64,000 nt of DNA from Methylocystis iwaonis (GCF_027925385.1 NZ_AP027142.1:3558501-3622500); one strand, 5' to 3'; numbered from the stretch's first letter, positions 48,097 to 57,858 are shown. The notes: a model not told the origin generated them from the letters alone. Numbers and translations are program-made.

Positions 48097-48243
48097 ATGC
48101 GTGCGCAAGACCAAAGCTTTGCCAGAGAGATCGGCGCGGTCCTGATTGCGAAGGGATTGGCCCTCGCCTTTCTGTATCTGGCGTTTTTTGCCTCCGCGCC
48201 CTCCGTGCCGCGCGCGGCGGCGTGGCTTTTCGGGGCGCCGTGA
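48097..48243 (+). CDS. cydP: Cytochrome bd oxidase small subunit CydP-like
   Basis: A 48-residue single-helix protein (IGAVLIAKGLALAFLYLAFFA, residues about 12-32). It has GGGAGAG eight bases before the ATG, and its stop overlaps the cydA start as TGATG, so it is translated with the oxidase. Position and pattern fit the CydP family of small bd-oxidase subunits. It lies before cydA; no CydX-type reading frame follows cydB. Confidence 0.75.
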   Translation: MRAQDQSFAREIGAVLIAKGLALAFLYLAFFASAPSVPRAAAWLFGAP

Positions 48244-49826
48244 TGGACGTCGCCGAGCTTTCACGACTCCAATTCGCCCTCACCGCGCTTTATCATTTTC
48301 TCTTCGTTCCCTTGACGCTCGGGCTCTCGGTGCTGCTCGCCATCATGGAGAGCGTCTATGTCATGACCGGCCTGCGCGTCTGGCGCGACATGACGATCTT
48401 CTGGGGCATTTTATTCGGCATCAATTTCGCCATGGGCGTCGCGACGGGCATTACGATGGAATTCCAGTTCGGCACGAACTGGTCCTATTATTCGCAATAT
48501 GTCGGCGATGTTTTCGGCGCGCCGCTCGCCATCGAAGGGCTGATGGCCTTCTTCCTCGAGGCGACCTTCATCGGCCTGTTTTTCTTCGGCTGGGACCGCC
48601 TCAGCAAGCCCGGCCATCTCGCCGTCACCTGGTGCGTGGCGCTGGGCTCCAATTTCTCGGCGCTGTGGATTCTCGTCGCCAACGCCTGGATGCAAAATCC
48701 GGTCGGCAGCCGTTTCAATCCCGACACGATCCGGATGGAAGTCACCGACTTCCTGGCGGTGCTGTTCAATCCGGTGGCGCAGTCGAAATTCGTGCATACG
48801 GTGGCCGCCGGCTATGTCACGGGCGCGATTTTCGTTCTCGCCATCGGCGCGTGGTATTTGCTGCACGGGCGCCATCGCGCTTTCGCGCGACGCTCGATGA
48901 CTGTCGCCGCCTCTTTCGGGCTAGCCTCCGCCTTATCGGTCGTCGTCCTCGGCGATGAGAGCGGTTACGTCACGACGGAAAATCAAAAGGTAAAGCTCGC
49001 GGCGATGGAGGGCCTGTGGCGCGCCGAGCCGCCGCCCGCCGCTTTCACGATTTTCGGCATTCCCGATCCAGAGCGGCGCGAGACGCGCTACGCCATACAG
49101 GCGCCGTGGATGCTCGGGCTGATTGCGACGCGATCGCTGACGACGGTCATCCCCGGAATTTACGAGCTGGTGGACGCGGCCAAGACGCGCATCGGCCGCG
49201 GCGTCGAGGCTTACGGCGCGATGCGCAGCCTCACCAGCGCCGAGCCGTCGGCGGATATGCGCAAGACGATCGAGGAGCGGCAAGGCGATCTCGGTTACGC
49301 CTTGCTGCTGCGCCGCTATACGGACGATCCCGCAAAGGCGACGCCGGAGCAGATCGAGCGGGCGGCCTGGGACACGATCCCCAATGTGCCCGTCATCTTC
49401 TGGTCCTTCCGCGTGATGGTGGCGCTCGGCTTCTATTTCATCGCGCTATTCGCCGTGATGTTCTACGTCTCGTCGCGGCGCGCCTTCGAGCGGCGGCGCT
49501 GGCTGCTGCGCCTCGCCTTCTGGTCCCTGCCCTTGCCATGGATCGCGGCGGAGCTCGGCTGGATCGTCGCCGAATATGGGCGCCAGCCCTGGATCATCGA
49601 AGGCGTGCTGCCGACCTTTCTCGCGGCCTCGCCGATCCCAGCGGCCAACGTATGGTTGAGCCTCGTCGGCTTTTTCATCTTCTACTCCGCGCTGCTCGTC
49701 GTCGATCTTTTCCTGATGGCGAAATATGTGCGGCTCGGCCCGGCCGAGACCTGGGAGATCCCCGACCTCGCGACCCGACAGGCGCCGCCCGGCGGCGTCG
49801 CGCTGGACGACGTTGCGCATGGCTAA
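48243..49826 (+). CDS. cydA: Cytochrome bd ubiquinol oxidase subunit I
   Basis: A 527-residue polytopic subunit with the three haems b558, b595 and d. LSRLQFALTALYHFLFVPLTL carries the N-terminal haem His, and GRQPW in EYGRQPWIIEGVLPT is the conserved signature. The periplasmic Q-loop is long, with LGYALLLRRYTDD, which makes this the L-type (E. coli-like) oxidase and not the short-loop cyanide-insensitive form. It lets the cell respire at low oxygen. It is in cydP-cydA-cydB. Confidence 0.96.
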   Translation: MDVAELSRLQFALTALYHFLFVPLTLGLSVLLAIMESVYVMTGLRVWRDMTIFWGILFGINFAMGVATGITMEFQFGTNWSYYSQYVGDVFGAPLAIEGLMAFFLEATFIGLFFFGWDRLSKPGHLAVTWCVALGSNFSALWILVANAWMQNPVGSRFNPDTIRMEVTDFLAVLFNPVAQSKFVHTVAAGYVTGAIFVLAIGAWYLLHGRHRAFARRSMTVAASFGLASALSVVVLGDESGYVTTENQKVKLAAMEGLWRAEPPPAAFTIFGIPDPERRETRYAIQAPWMLGLIATRSLTTVIPGIYELVDAAKTRIGRGVEAYGAMRSLTSAEPSADMRKTIEERQGDLGYALLLRRYTDDPAKATPEQIERAAWDTIPNVPVIFWSFRVMVALGFYFIALFAVMFYVSSRRAFERRRWLLRLAFWSLPLPWIAAELGWIVAEYGRQPWIIEGVLPTFLAASPIPAANVWLSLVGFFIFYSALLVVDLFLMAKYVRLGPAETWEIPDLATRQAPPGGVALDDVAHG

Positions 49827-49850
49827 CGCCTTCGACCCCTGGGGGCTGAG

Positions 49851-50996
49851 ATGCATGTCCCGATCGACTACGACACGCTGCGCGTCATCTGGTGGGCGCT
49901 GCTCGGCATATTGCTGATCGGCTTCGCCGTGTTCGACGGCTTCGATCTTGGGACCGCGATCCTGCTGCCATTTCTCGGGCGCAGCGACATGGAGCGGCGC
50001 ATTCTCATCAACTCCATCGGCCCGGTGTGGGAGGGCAATCAGGTGTGGTTCATTCTCGGCGGCGGCGCGTCCTTCGCCGCCTGGCCGCCGGTCTACGCGG
50101 CCTCTTTCTCCGGCTTCTATGTCGCGATGTTCGTCACCTTGCTGGCGCTGATCCTGCGGCCTGTCGCGTTCAAATTCCGTGGCAAGGTCGACAATGCGCT
50201 GTGGCGGTCGGTGTGGGATTGGGCGCTGTTCATCGGCGGCCTTGCGCCGGCGCTCATCTTCGGCGTCGCCTTCGGCAATCTTCTGCAGGGCGTGCCGTTT
50301 CGCTTCGATGCGGAGCTGCGAGCGGTCTACACGGGGGGCTTCTTCCAGCTCCTCAATCCCTTCGCGCTGCTGTGCGGACTCGTGAGCGTCGCCATGCTGG
50401 TCATGCATGGGGCGGCCTATGTTCAGGCAAAGACGATCGAGCCGATCGCCGGCCGGGCGCGGCGCGCCGGAATGATCGCGAGCATTGTGACCCTCGTGCT
50501 CTTCGCCCTCGGCGGCGTCTATGCCTATTCGATGCTGGACGGCTATGCGATCACGAGCCAGATCGCCGCCAATGCGCCGTCCAACCCCTTACGCAAGACC
50601 GTCGAGGTCGCCACGGGGGCCTGGATGCGCAACTACGAGCGTTTTCCCTGGTCGCCGGCGGCGCCGCTCCTGGGTCTCGTCGGCGCCTTGCTGGCCGCGG
50701 TGATGTTTGCCTTGCGCCGAGAGGTCGCCGCCTTCGTCATGAGCGCCGCTTCCGTCGTGGGCATTGTGGCGACGCCGGGCCTCGCCATGTTTCCCTTCAT
50801 CATGCCCTCGTCCAGCGAGCCGAATGCAAGCCTCACCGCCTGGGACGCCTCGTCAAGCCACCTGACATTGTATGTGATGCTCATCGCGGTCGTGATCTTC
50901 CTGCCGATCGTTCTCGCTTATACGGCGTGGGTCTATCGCGTGCTGCGCGGGAAGGTGCCGTCACATATTTTCGAGCCCGGGGGGCATGCTTATTGA
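49851..50996 (+). CDS. cydB: Cytochrome bd ubiquinol oxidase subunit II
   Basis: A 381-residue polytopic partner of CydA. DYDTLRVIWWALLGILLIGFAVFDGFDLGTAILLPF, SIGPVWEGNQVWFILGGGASFAAWP and the C-terminal VMLIAVVIFLPIVLAYTAWVYRVL are conserved. It follows cydA by 24 bases. cydDC, the cysteine/glutathione exporter needed for assembly, is not in the window. Confidence 0.96.
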   Translation: MHVPIDYDTLRVIWWALLGILLIGFAVFDGFDLGTAILLPFLGRSDMERRILINSIGPVWEGNQVWFILGGGASFAAWPPVYAASFSGFYVAMFVTLLALILRPVAFKFRGKVDNALWRSVWDWALFIGGLAPALIFGVAFGNLLQGVPFRFDAELRAVYTGGFFQLLNPFALLCGLVSVAMLVMHGAAYVQAKTIEPIAGRARRAGMIASIVTLVLFALGGVYAYSMLDGYAITSQIAANAPSNPLRKTVEVATGAWMRNYERFPWSPAAPLLGLVGALLAAVMFALRREVAAFVMSAASVVGIVATPGLAMFPFIMPSSSEPNASLTAWDASSSHLTLYVMLIAVVIFLPIVLAYTAWVYRVLRGKVPSHIFEPGGHAY

Positions 50997-51045
50997 AGGT
51001 GAGAATACTCCCACGGGGAATTGGGCAACGCTGGGCGTGAGCTTA

Positions 51046-51177
51046 TCCCTCCCCTTTACGGGGAGGGTGGCCCCGCGTAAGCGGGGTCGGGTGGGGTAAA
51101 GCCCCACTACTGCCGTTGCGGCGCGAACCCCACCCGGCGGCCTTTGGCCGCCGACCTCCCCGTAAAGGGGAGGTATT
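51046..51177. repeat. Family F long palindromic repeat
   Basis: CCCTCCCCTTTACGGGGAGG, TGGCCCCGCGTAAGCGGGGT, CGGGTGGGG at the left; CCCCACCCGGCGGCCTTTGG, CCGCCGACCTCCCCGTAAAG and GGGAGG at the right. The outer arms pair and several small hairpins are nested inside. Only one copy is in the window. The remaining gap to secA (51178-51420) holds a promoter and a leader. Confidence 0.8.
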
Positions 51178-51240
51178 TGCGGCTAACGACGCCGGCCGCG
51201 ATTTGCTCGCCCGCCGCAAAATGCGCCGCTACCCCTTACA

Positions 51241-51269
51241 TTGACAAGGGTCCCCCACCCTCTTATCTC
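51241..51269 (+). promoter_or_regulatory. Promoter of secA
   Basis: A perfect TTGACA (51241-51246), 17 bases, TATCTC (51264-51269). The start near 51276 gives an untranslated leader of about 145 bases before ATG 51421. No SecM-like arrest peptide is evident in that leader; the only ATG-led reading frame found is five codons long. Confidence 0.5.
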
Positions 51270-51420
51270 TCCGGCGGAAATGCCGCGTCGACCCTGACGT
51301 CCGGTGTGCCGGTCGCTGTCGCAAGCGGTTGCTTTTCCAAGACATTTGCGTGCTGCGCCCCGCCCGCCGACAAACGGCGCAAGCGTAGAGCGGCGGCGCG
51401 CCACAGAAAGGTTCGTGGGA

Positions 51421-54240
51421 ATGCTCGGCGCCCTCGCCAAGAAGATTTTCGGCACGGCCAACGACCGCCGTCTCAAGACCTACACGCCGAAAGTCAATGC
51501 GATCAATGCGCTGGAGCCCCAGCTCGCCGCCCTTTCGGACGAGGAGCTGCGCGCCCGGACAGTCGCCTTCCGCGAGCAGATCGCCGCCGGCGCCGCGCTC
51601 GACAGCCTGCTCGTTCCCGCCTTCGCCACCGTCCGCGAGGCGGCCAAGCGCACGCTCGGCCAGCGCCATTTCGACGTGCAGCTCATCGGCGGCATGGTGC
51701 TGCACGAAGGCGCGATCTCCGAGATGCGCACCGGCGAAGGCAAGACCCTCGTCGCGACGCTCGCCGTCTATCTCAACGCGCTCGCCGGCAAGGGCGTGCA
51801 TGTCGTCACGGTGAACGACTATCTCGCCAAGCGCGACAGCGAGTGGATGGGCCGCATCTATCGCTTCCTGGGCATGAGCGTCGGCTGCGTAATCCACGAC
51901 CTCCCCGATGACGAGCGCGCGGCCGCCTACGCCTGCGACATCACCTATGGCACCAACAACGAATTCGGCTTCGACTATCTGCGCGACAATATGAAATATG
52001 AGTTCGCGCAGATGGTGCAGCGCGGACATCATTTCGCGATCGTCGACGAAGTGGACTCCATTCTCATCGACGAGGCGCGCACGCCGCTCATCATCTCCGG
52101 CGCCGTCGACGACAAGTCCGACCTCTACAACACCATCGACCGCCTCATGCCGAAGCTCGCTTCGGAGGACTATGAGCTCGATGAGAAGCAGCGCACGGTG
52201 CATCTCACCGACGCCGGCAATGAGCATATGGAAGAACTGCTGGCGGAAGTCGGCGCGCTGACCGAAGGCGCGCTCTACGAAGCGCACAACGTCACGCTCG
52301 TCCATCACATCAATCAGGCGCTGCGCGCCCATAAGCTGTTCCAGAAGGATAAGGACTATATCGTCCGCAAGGGCGAGGTGGTCATCATCGACGAATTCAC
52401 CGGCCGCATGATGCCGGGCCGCCGCTATTCGGAAGGCCTGCATCAGGCGCTGGAAGCCAAGGAGCGCGTGCAGGTTCAGCCCGAGAACGTCACGCTCGCG
52501 TCGATCACCTTCCAGAACTATTTCCGTCTCTACGAGAAGCTCGGCGGCATGACCGGCACGGCGTCGACGGAAGCCAACGAATTCGCCGAGATCTACAAGC
52601 TCGACGTCGTCGAAATTCCGACCAACCGCCCAGTCCAGCGCCGCGACGACGACGACGAGGTCTATCGCACGGCGAAAGAAAAGCTCAACGCCATCCTCGA
52701 AGAGGTCAAGGACGCGAATGCGCGGATGCAGCCGCTGCTCGTCGGCACGACCTCGATCGAAAAATCCGAGCAGCTCGCGGACTTCCTGATCCAGCAGGGC
52801 TACAAGATGATCGACTTCGCCGATCCGAAGGGATTGTCGAAGCTCTATGAGTCGGCGCGCGCCGGCCAGCCCTCGAAAATGCTCGCCGTCCTCAACGCGC
52901 GCTTCCACGAGCAGGAAGCCTATATCGTCGCGGAGGCGGGCGTACCGGGCGCGATCACCATCGCCACCAATATGGCCGGCCGCGGCACCGACATTCAGCT
53001 CGGCGGCAACGTCGATATGCGCGTCGAGCATGAATGCGCCGAGCTGGAGGGCGATGCGCGCGCGGCCAAGGAAGCCGAAATCCGCGAGGAGGTCGCCCGC
53101 TTCAAGGAGCAGGCGCTCGCCGCCGGCGGCCTCTACATCATCGGCACGGAGCGGCACGAGAGCCGCCGCATCGACAATCAGCTCCGCGGCCGCTCGGGCC
53201 GCCAGGGCGATCCCGGCCGCTCCAAGTTCTTCCTGTCGCTGCAGGATGACCTGATGCGCATCTTCGGCTCCGAGCGCATGGACTCCATGCTCGTGAAGCT
53301 CGGCCTGCAGGAGGGCGAGGCGATCGTCCATCCCTGGATCAACAAGGCGATCGAGAAGGCGCAGCACAAGGTCGAAGCCCGCAACTTCGACATCCGCAAG
53401 AACATCCTCAAATTCGACAACGTCATGAACGACCAGCGCAAGGTCATCTTCGAGCGCCGGCGCGAGATCATGGGGGAGGAGAGCGTCGAGGAGCAGGTCT
53501 CCGACATGCGCGCCGAAGTCGTCGAGACGCTGGTCTCGACGCATATTCCGTCCGACGCCTATGCCGAGGCCTGGGATATCGCCGGCCTTGCCGAGGACGT
53601 TCACGCCAAGCTGAATATCGACGCGCCGGTCGCCGATTGGGCGAAGGAAGAAGGCATCGCCGACGAGGAGCTCAAGGAGCGCCTGCTGGAGGCGGCCGAC
53701 AAGGCCTATGAGGAGCGCGTCGAACGCAGCACGCCGCCGCTGATGCGCATGATCGAGAAGCAGGTCGTGTTGCAGTCGCTCGATACGCTGTGGCGCGAGC
53801 ATCTCATCGCGCTCGACCATTTGCGTCAGGTCATCGGCTGGCGCGGCATGGCCCAGCGCGATCCGCTCAATGAATACAAGTCCGAGGCGCTCGACCTCTT
53901 CCGCAGCCTGATGAGCCGTTGGGACGAGACCGTCACCGCGCAATTGATGCGCGTCGAGGTGAGCTTCGAGGCGCCGCCCTCGGCGCCGCCGGAGCTGCCG
54001 CCGATGGAAATGTCGCACCCCAATCCAGTGGCGCTCACGGCCGGCGCCAGCGTCGAGCAGACGGCGCTGGAAGACTTGAACGCCCGCCTCGCCGCCATGG
54101 ATTTCTCCGCGCAGGCGGCCGAGCCGGCGGCGGCGCGCGACCCCTCCGATCCCACGAGCTGGGGCAAGGTCGGCCGCAACGAGCAATGCCCCTGCGGCTC
54201 CGGCAAGAAATACAAGCACTGCCACGGGCAGTTGGTTTAA
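51421..54240 (+). CDS. secA: Protein translocase ATPase SecA
   Basis: A 939-residue motor ATPase that drives preproteins through SecYEG. Walker A is [13 protein letters not shown], Walker B and DEAD-like [14 protein letters not shown], helicase-like motifs continue with [11 protein letters not shown] and [12 protein letters not shown], and the C-terminal zinc finger [14 protein letters not shown] binds SecB. ATG 51421 gives the standard [18 protein letters not shown] opening. Length is normal for alphaproteobacteria. Confidence 0.98.
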   Translation: MLGALAKKIFGTANDRRLKTYTPKVNAINALEPQLAALSDEELRARTVAFREQIAAGAALDSLLVPAFATVREAAKRTLGQRHFDVQLIGGMVLHEGAISEMRTGEGKTLVATLAVYLNALAGKGVHVVTVNDYLAKRDSEWMGRIYRFLGMSVGCVIHDLPDDERAAAYACDITYGTNNEFGFDYLRDNMKYEFAQMVQRGHHFAIVDEVDSILIDEARTPLIISGAVDDKSDLYNTIDRLMPKLASEDYELDEKQRTVHLTDAGNEHMEELLAEVGALTEGALYEAHNVTLVHHINQALRAHKLFQKDKDYIVRKGEVVIIDEFTGRMMPGRRYSEGLHQALEAKERVQVQPENVTLASITFQNYFRLYEKLGGMTGTASTEANEFAEIYKLDVVEIPTNRPVQRRDDDDEVYRTAKEKLNAILEEVKDANARMQPLLVGTTSIEKSEQLADFLIQQGYKMIDFADPKGLSKLYESARAGQPSKMLAVLNARFHEQEAYIVAEAGVPGAITIATNMAGRGTDIQLGGNVDMRVEHECAELEGDARAAKEAEIREEVARFKEQALAAGGLYIIGTERHESRRIDNQLRGRSGRQGDPGRSKFFLSLQDDLMRIFGSERMDSMLVKLGLQEGEAIVHPWINKAIEKAQHKVEARNFDIRKNILKFDNVMNDQRKVIFERRREIMGEESVEEQVSDMRAEVVETLVSTHIPSDAYAEAWDIAGLAEDVHAKLNIDAPVADWAKEEGIADEELKERLLEAADKAYEERVERSTPPLMRMIEKQVVLQSLDTLWREHLIALDHLRQVIGWRGMAQRDPLNEYKSEALDLFRSLMSRWDETVTAQLMRVEVSFEAPPSAPPELPPMEMSHPNPVALTAGASVEQTALEDLNARLAAMDFSAQAAEPAAARDPSDPTSWGKVGRNEQCPCGSGKKYKHCHGQLV

Positions 54241-54250
54241 GGGCCACCTT

Positions 54251-54305
54251 GGACCGCGGGCCTTCGGGCCCGCGCTGGAACTGCGCGCCTGAAGGCGCGC
54301 GGTCC
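54251..54305. other. Perfect three-way-junction inverted repeat after secA
   Basis: GGACC (54251-54255) pairs with GGTCC (54301-54305) and encloses two hairpins: GCGGGCC-TTCG-GGCCCGC (54256-54273) and GCGCGCC-TGAA-GGCGCGC (54283-54300), with nine bases between them. All 19 pairs are Watson-Crick. It starts 10 bases after the secA stop. It has no T-run. It may be a 3'-end structure of secA mRNA or a mobile structured repeat. Confidence 0.7.
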
Positions 54306-54406
54306 AATTAGGCCGCGACCTTCATCTCAGCGTCGCCCAGTCGTCGCAAAAGCTTTCACGGAAACCGCTACCTCTTCGAGCGTCCGCTCACCTATGGAGG
54401 CAGAAA

Positions 54407-54499
54407 ATGGACGGTTTCATCATTCCCGCGGCGATGCTTCTGATCGTTATCGGCGGCGGCATCTATATCGCCCGCACCAGCCGCAACGTGAATTCCTGA
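54407..54499 (+). CDS. 30-residue single-helix membrane peptide downstream of secA
   Basis: ATG at 54407 behind TATGGAGGCAGAAA, an excellent ribosome site (GGAGG with six bases to the start). The product is DGFIIPAAMLLIVIGGGIYI after Met1, then ARTSRNVNS: one hydrophobic helix with a short positive C-terminus. It is closed by a terminator hairpin 30 bases later, so it forms a small transcription unit. I know no name for it. The strong ribosome site, well-formed helix and terminator support it as a real small protein. Confidence 0.6.
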   Translation: MDGFIIPAAMLLIVIGGGIYIARTSRNVNS

Positions 54500-54525
54500 T
54501 CTATTAGCTTTACCTCTGGGAAAAC

Positions 54526-54558
54526 TCGCCCCTCCGCGCCTTGCGAGAGGGGCCTTTT
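54526..54558 (+). terminator. Terminator after the 30-residue membrane peptide
   Basis: GCCCCT (54528-54533) pairs with AGGGGC (54548-54553), with CTCGC/GCGAG pairing possible inside, and CTTTTAT follows. It stands 28 bases past the small gene. Confidence 0.65.
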
Positions 54559-54780
54559 ATACCGTTTCCGTTTGAGCAGCTCGGATTGTCGAATCCAGAC
54601 AAGAGCGCTGGTTTTGCCCAGCGCCCGTCATTGCGAGCGACGCGAAGCAATCCAGGGCCGCAGTAACTGCTCTGGATTGCTTCGTCGCTTTGCTCCTCGC
54701 AATGACGGCGGGGATTCCCTGCGTGTCCAAACGGCGCGAGCGGCGGGGCGCCGAACCAATCGAGCGGATCTCGTATGACT
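54558..54780. repeat. Composite palindromic repeat (family A core, copy A4)
   Basis: Left arm ATACCGTTTCCGTTTGAGCA followed by GCTCGGATTG, a remnant AATCCAGACAAGAGCGCTGG of family B type, core 54627-54706 (GTCATTGCGAGCGACGCGAA to CTCGCAATGAC), and right arm AACCAATCGAGCGGATCTCG with TATGAC. It fills the gap between the small membrane gene and the methyltransferase. Confidence 0.85.
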
Positions 54781-54803
54781 GCTCCCGGCGCGCATAAAAG
54801 CGC

Positions 54804-56060
54804 TCAGCGCAGCGCCGGCCGGCGGCCTTCCTTGCGCCCGAAGATTTCAAAATGCGCCAAGGGATTGACGCCGTCCGCGGCGACGTCGGGATTTCGGGCG
54901 AGATATTTGCGGCTCGAAAAAAAGGGTCCCGGGTCGCGCCCTTGCGCGGCGCCCTCGAGGAGATAATCCAGCGCGGGGTCGCGGGCCGCGCCATAGCTCT
55001 CGACGTAATGCAGCGGATCGAAAAAGATCGAACGGCTGATCGCGAGATATTGCCTGACGAGAAAGAGGTCCCGCCGGCGCGCCAGCAGCGCCAGCGCGCG
55101 CGCGCCAATGACAAGAGGGTTCCTGCCCGTCAGGCTGCTATGAAAGCGCTCCAGAATGTCGAGCTGGCAGTCGCTTTTCGCGACGCTCCAATCCTCTCGC
55201 ACGATGGCGCGCAACTGCGCCTCACGCGCGGCGTAGTATTCCTCGGTCTCGGCCGGCGAGAAGGTCGTATAGCCGACAAGCCGCAGATGCGCGACGAAAT
55301 CGGACTGGCCTGTATCGGTCGCCGCTTCCACGACAAAAGGCGATAATCCGAGAAAAAACAGATCGGAAAGCAGGAGACGGAAGCTCGCCGGCGTGAAGGT
55401 CCAGCAATGCACGTCATGATAATGCGGATCATTGGCCGTCCGCATGCCCTCCCAGGCGTCGAAGGCCTCGCGGAGCCGGCGCTCGGGAACGATCTTCTCG
55501 AGCTTCTCGTCGAGCAGGAAGCAGACGAGCGACCTTTGTCCGTCGACAAAGCGCGCCATTTGGGCGTTTTGCTCAAAAATCTGGCGGTAGGTCGGCCGGC
55601 TCCGGCCATCGTGAAAGGCCTCGATCATCGCGCCCAGACCTGTCAACGGGCGGTAGAAGTCGAAACAGGCGCGCTTGTCGGGCAGCGCCATGGAGAGCGC
55701 GCCGCCCGGCTTCAGAACCCGCCCGCAGGCCTGAAGGAAAGCGATCGGGTTGGGGAAATGCTCAAAATTGTGGGACGAGAGAATATAGTCCAGCGCGCCG
55801 GCGACGCCGGCGCCGCGGCACAGCGCGTCGATGTCGGTCGCGCTTCCGACGAGGTCGACGGGTTCGATCAGATCGACCGCCCCCGCGGGCAGGCTCGCGT
55901 CTAGCCGCGCGCGACGCTTGACCGCTTCCGTGTCGAAGACGTCGAGCGACAGGCAATTGTAGCCCTCGCGCTTGGGCGCCAGCGGCGAGAAATAGGGGCC
56001 GATCTCGATCCCGCGCGCCTCTTTTGACACATGCTTCAGAAGTTCCTTTTTGCGATCCAT
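54804..56060 (-). CDS. SAM-dependent methyltransferase with glycan-associated C-terminal repeat
   Basis: A 418-residue protein. The first half is a class I methyltransferase-like domain (EIGPYFSPLAPKREGYNCLSLDVFDTE, then DYILSSHNFEHFPNPIAFLQACGRVLKPGG). The second half is helical and ends with two copies of a motif I associate with glycosyltransferase clusters: FFDPLHYVESYGAARDPALDYLLEGAAQGRDP and FFSSRKYLARNPDVAADGVNPLAHFEIFGRKEGRRP. ATG 56060 with GGTGGG before it is preferred. It probably modifies a surface or secreted glycan; no such cluster is adjacent. Confidence 0.8.
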   Translation of the reverse strand: MDRKKELLKHVSKEARGIEIGPYFSPLAPKREGYNCLSLDVFDTEAVKRRARLDASLPAGAVDLIEPVDLVGSATDIDALCRGAGVAGALDYILSSHNFEHFPNPIAFLQACGRVLKPGGALSMALPDKRACFDFYRPLTGLGAMIEAFHDGRSRPTYRQIFEQNAQMARFVDGQRSLVCFLLDEKLEKIVPERRLREAFDAWEGMRTANDPHYHDVHCWTFTPASFRLLLSDLFFLGLSPFVVEAATDTGQSDFVAHLRLVGYTTFSPAETEEYYAAREAQLRAIVREDWSVAKSDCQLDILERFHSSLTGRNPLVIGARALALLARRRDLFLVRQYLAISRSIFFDPLHYVESYGAARDPALDYLLEGAAQGRDPGPFFSSRKYLARNPDVAADGVNPLAHFEIFGRKEGRRPALR

Positions 56061-56328
56061 TAATCCCACCGGACGAAAGACCTGGGGCTACAAAAGCTTC
56101 CGGCCGCCCTGGGCGCAGGCGGTTCGGCCCGGCGCCGCTTATATAGAAATGACGCGTCTTTGGTAATAAGACTGGCGCCGCGCGGCGGACGCCCCCTCCT
56201 CTTGGGGAAGGTTCCGCGTTCAAATCCGCGCCGGGCTCCTTTCCCGCCGCCCGGCTTCGCGGATCGCCGGCCGTCGCCATCCCTCACGGGGAGGCGCGAA
56301 CAACGCAGCATTGGGACAGGAGCCTCGC

Positions 56329-57546
56329 GTGTCGTCCATCGATTTTTCCAAAGTGGTCGTCGCACAGGGCGGCGGACCGACCGCCGTCATCAACCAGTCG
56401 CTCGTCGGAGCGGTGCTGGAAGCGCGCAAATTTCGCGAGGTCGAACGCGTCTATGGCGCCTTCCACGGCGTGCGCGGCATCATCAATGAGGATTTCGTCG
56501 ATCTCACCCAGGAGACGACGCATAATCTCGAGATGGTGGCGAACACGCCCTCTTCGGCGCTCGGCTCCACACGCGACAAGCCGGACCTGAAGTATTGCCA
56601 GGAAATCTTCAAGGTGCTGCGCGCCCATGGCGTCGGCTGCTTCTTCTACATCGGCGGCAACGACTCCTCGGATACGGTCCGCATCGTCTCGGAGGAGGCG
56701 AAGAAATCAGGCTATCCGCTGCGCGCCATGCATATCCCCAAGACCATCGACAATGATCTGATGGTCAACGACCATACGCCGGGCTTCCCCTCGGCGGCGC
56801 GCTGGGTCGCCCAGGCCTTCGCCGGCGCCAATCTCGACAATTGGGCGCTGCCGGGCGTCTATATCGCGGTGGTCATGGGCCGCCACGCGGGCTTTCTGAC
56901 CGCCGCCTCGGCGCTCGGCAAGAAATTCCCCGATGACGGCCCGCATCTCATCTACATTCCCGAGCGCGCCTTCGTCATCGAGAAATTCCTGGCCGACGTA
57001 AAGGCGACCATGGACAAATATGGCCGCTGCGTCGTGGCCATCTCCGAAGGCGTCAGCGACGAAAACCATGTGCCGATCGCCGAGAAGCTCGCCGAGCAGG
57101 TGGAGCGCGACGCGCATGGCAATGTGCATCTGGGCGGCGGGGGCCTCGCGGACGAGCTGACCGAGCTGGTCAAGAAGCGGCTCGGCTATAAGCGCGTGCG
57201 GGCGGATACTTTCGGCTATGTCCAAAGGAGCTTCGTGGGCTGCGTCTCGGACGTCGACCAGCGCGAAGCCCGCGAAGTGGGCGAAAAGGCTGTCCAATAC
57301 GCCATTTGGGGCGATCGTGACGGGTCAGTGACAATCCATCGCACCGGCTTTTATTCGGTCGACTATCAGCTCACGCCACTTGAACAAATCGCCGCAAAAA
57401 CAAAAGTGATGCCCGATGAGTTCATCAGCCCCTGCGGCACGGACGTGACCGACGCCTTCCGTCTGTATCTGCGGCCCCTGCTCGGCAGCGGCATGCCGGA
57501 CGCCTACCGGCTGCGGCTCAACCGCGTGCCCAAGATACTGACCTAA
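56329..57546 (+). CDS. 6-phosphofructokinase, probably pyrophosphate-dependent
   Basis: A 405-residue PfkA-family enzyme. VVAQGGGPTAVINQSLVG binds the phosphate donor, and the GGNDSSDT loop has Asn-Asp in place of the Gly-Asp-Gly of ATP enzymes, which is typical of the PPi-dependent class. PKTIDNDLM and VAISEGVSDE bind fructose-6-phosphate. The reaction is reversible interconversion of fructose-6-phosphate and fructose-1,6-bisphosphate. GTG 56329 has AGGAG eight bases before it. It precedes clpX; a 312-bp gap between them holds a GC hairpin and a promoter. Confidence 0.85.
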   Translation: MSSIDFSKVVVAQGGGPTAVINQSLVGAVLEARKFREVERVYGAFHGVRGIINEDFVDLTQETTHNLEMVANTPSSALGSTRDKPDLKYCQEIFKVLRAHGVGCFFYIGGNDSSDTVRIVSEEAKKSGYPLRAMHIPKTIDNDLMVNDHTPGFPSAARWVAQAFAGANLDNWALPGVYIAVVMGRHAGFLTAASALGKKFPDDGPHLIYIPERAFVIEKFLADVKATMDKYGRCVVAISEGVSDENHVPIAEKLAEQVERDAHGNVHLGGGGLADELTELVKKRLGYKRVRADTFGYVQRSFVGCVSDVDQREAREVGEKAVQYAIWGDRDGSVTIHRTGFYSVDYQLTPLEQIAAKTKVMPDEFISPCGTDVTDAFRLYLRPLLGSGMPDAYRLRLNRVPKILT

Positions 57547-57644
57547 AAGGGGATTTAACAGGCTGCGGCCGGGGTCGCCCCGGCCGTGCGACCGTAGGCG
57601 CAGCGGGGGCGCGAATCTTGCTAACCAACAGAGTTGCGGCAAGG

Positions 57645-57674
57645 TTGCAATTCCGGGCGCGCCTCAAATAAAAT
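57645..57674 (+). promoter_or_regulatory. Promoter in the gap before clpX
   Basis: The 312-bp gap 57547-57858 begins with a hairpin CGGCCGGGG-TCG-CCCCGGCCG (57566-57586), a probable end of the phosphofructokinase transcript though it has no T-run. TTGCAA (57645-57650), 18 bases, and TAAAAT (57669-57674) then form a plausible promoter, with a leader of about 180 bases before clpX. Confidence 0.4.
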
Positions 57675-57858
57675 AGGGCCGCGCGGAGGAGCGAGCGGCC
57701 CGCGCGGCTCGGAGGGCGTGCGTATTGCGCCGAGGGCCTACCTCGAGAGTGGGAGAGACGCGCGACAAGCGCTCTCCACCTTTTGTTAGGCCGGAGCCGG
57801 TACCTAATTTGTGTTTTGGATCGATTCGCGCCATGGATCGGTTCATCGGGAGAACATC

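Noticed and set aside
51276-51420. SecM-like regulatory leader peptide before secA
   Set aside because: The only ATG-led frame in the leader is five codons long and no arrest-like motif is present.
51229-54225. A 998-codon open frame on the minus strand opposite secA, and similar long antisense frames opposite atpA-atpG (17240-19327), atpD (15288-16739), lon (59344-61971) and alaS (11344-13359)
   Set aside because: These are artefacts of high third-position GC in the real genes. They lack protein-like composition, have no ribosome sites and are opposite clearly conserved proteins.
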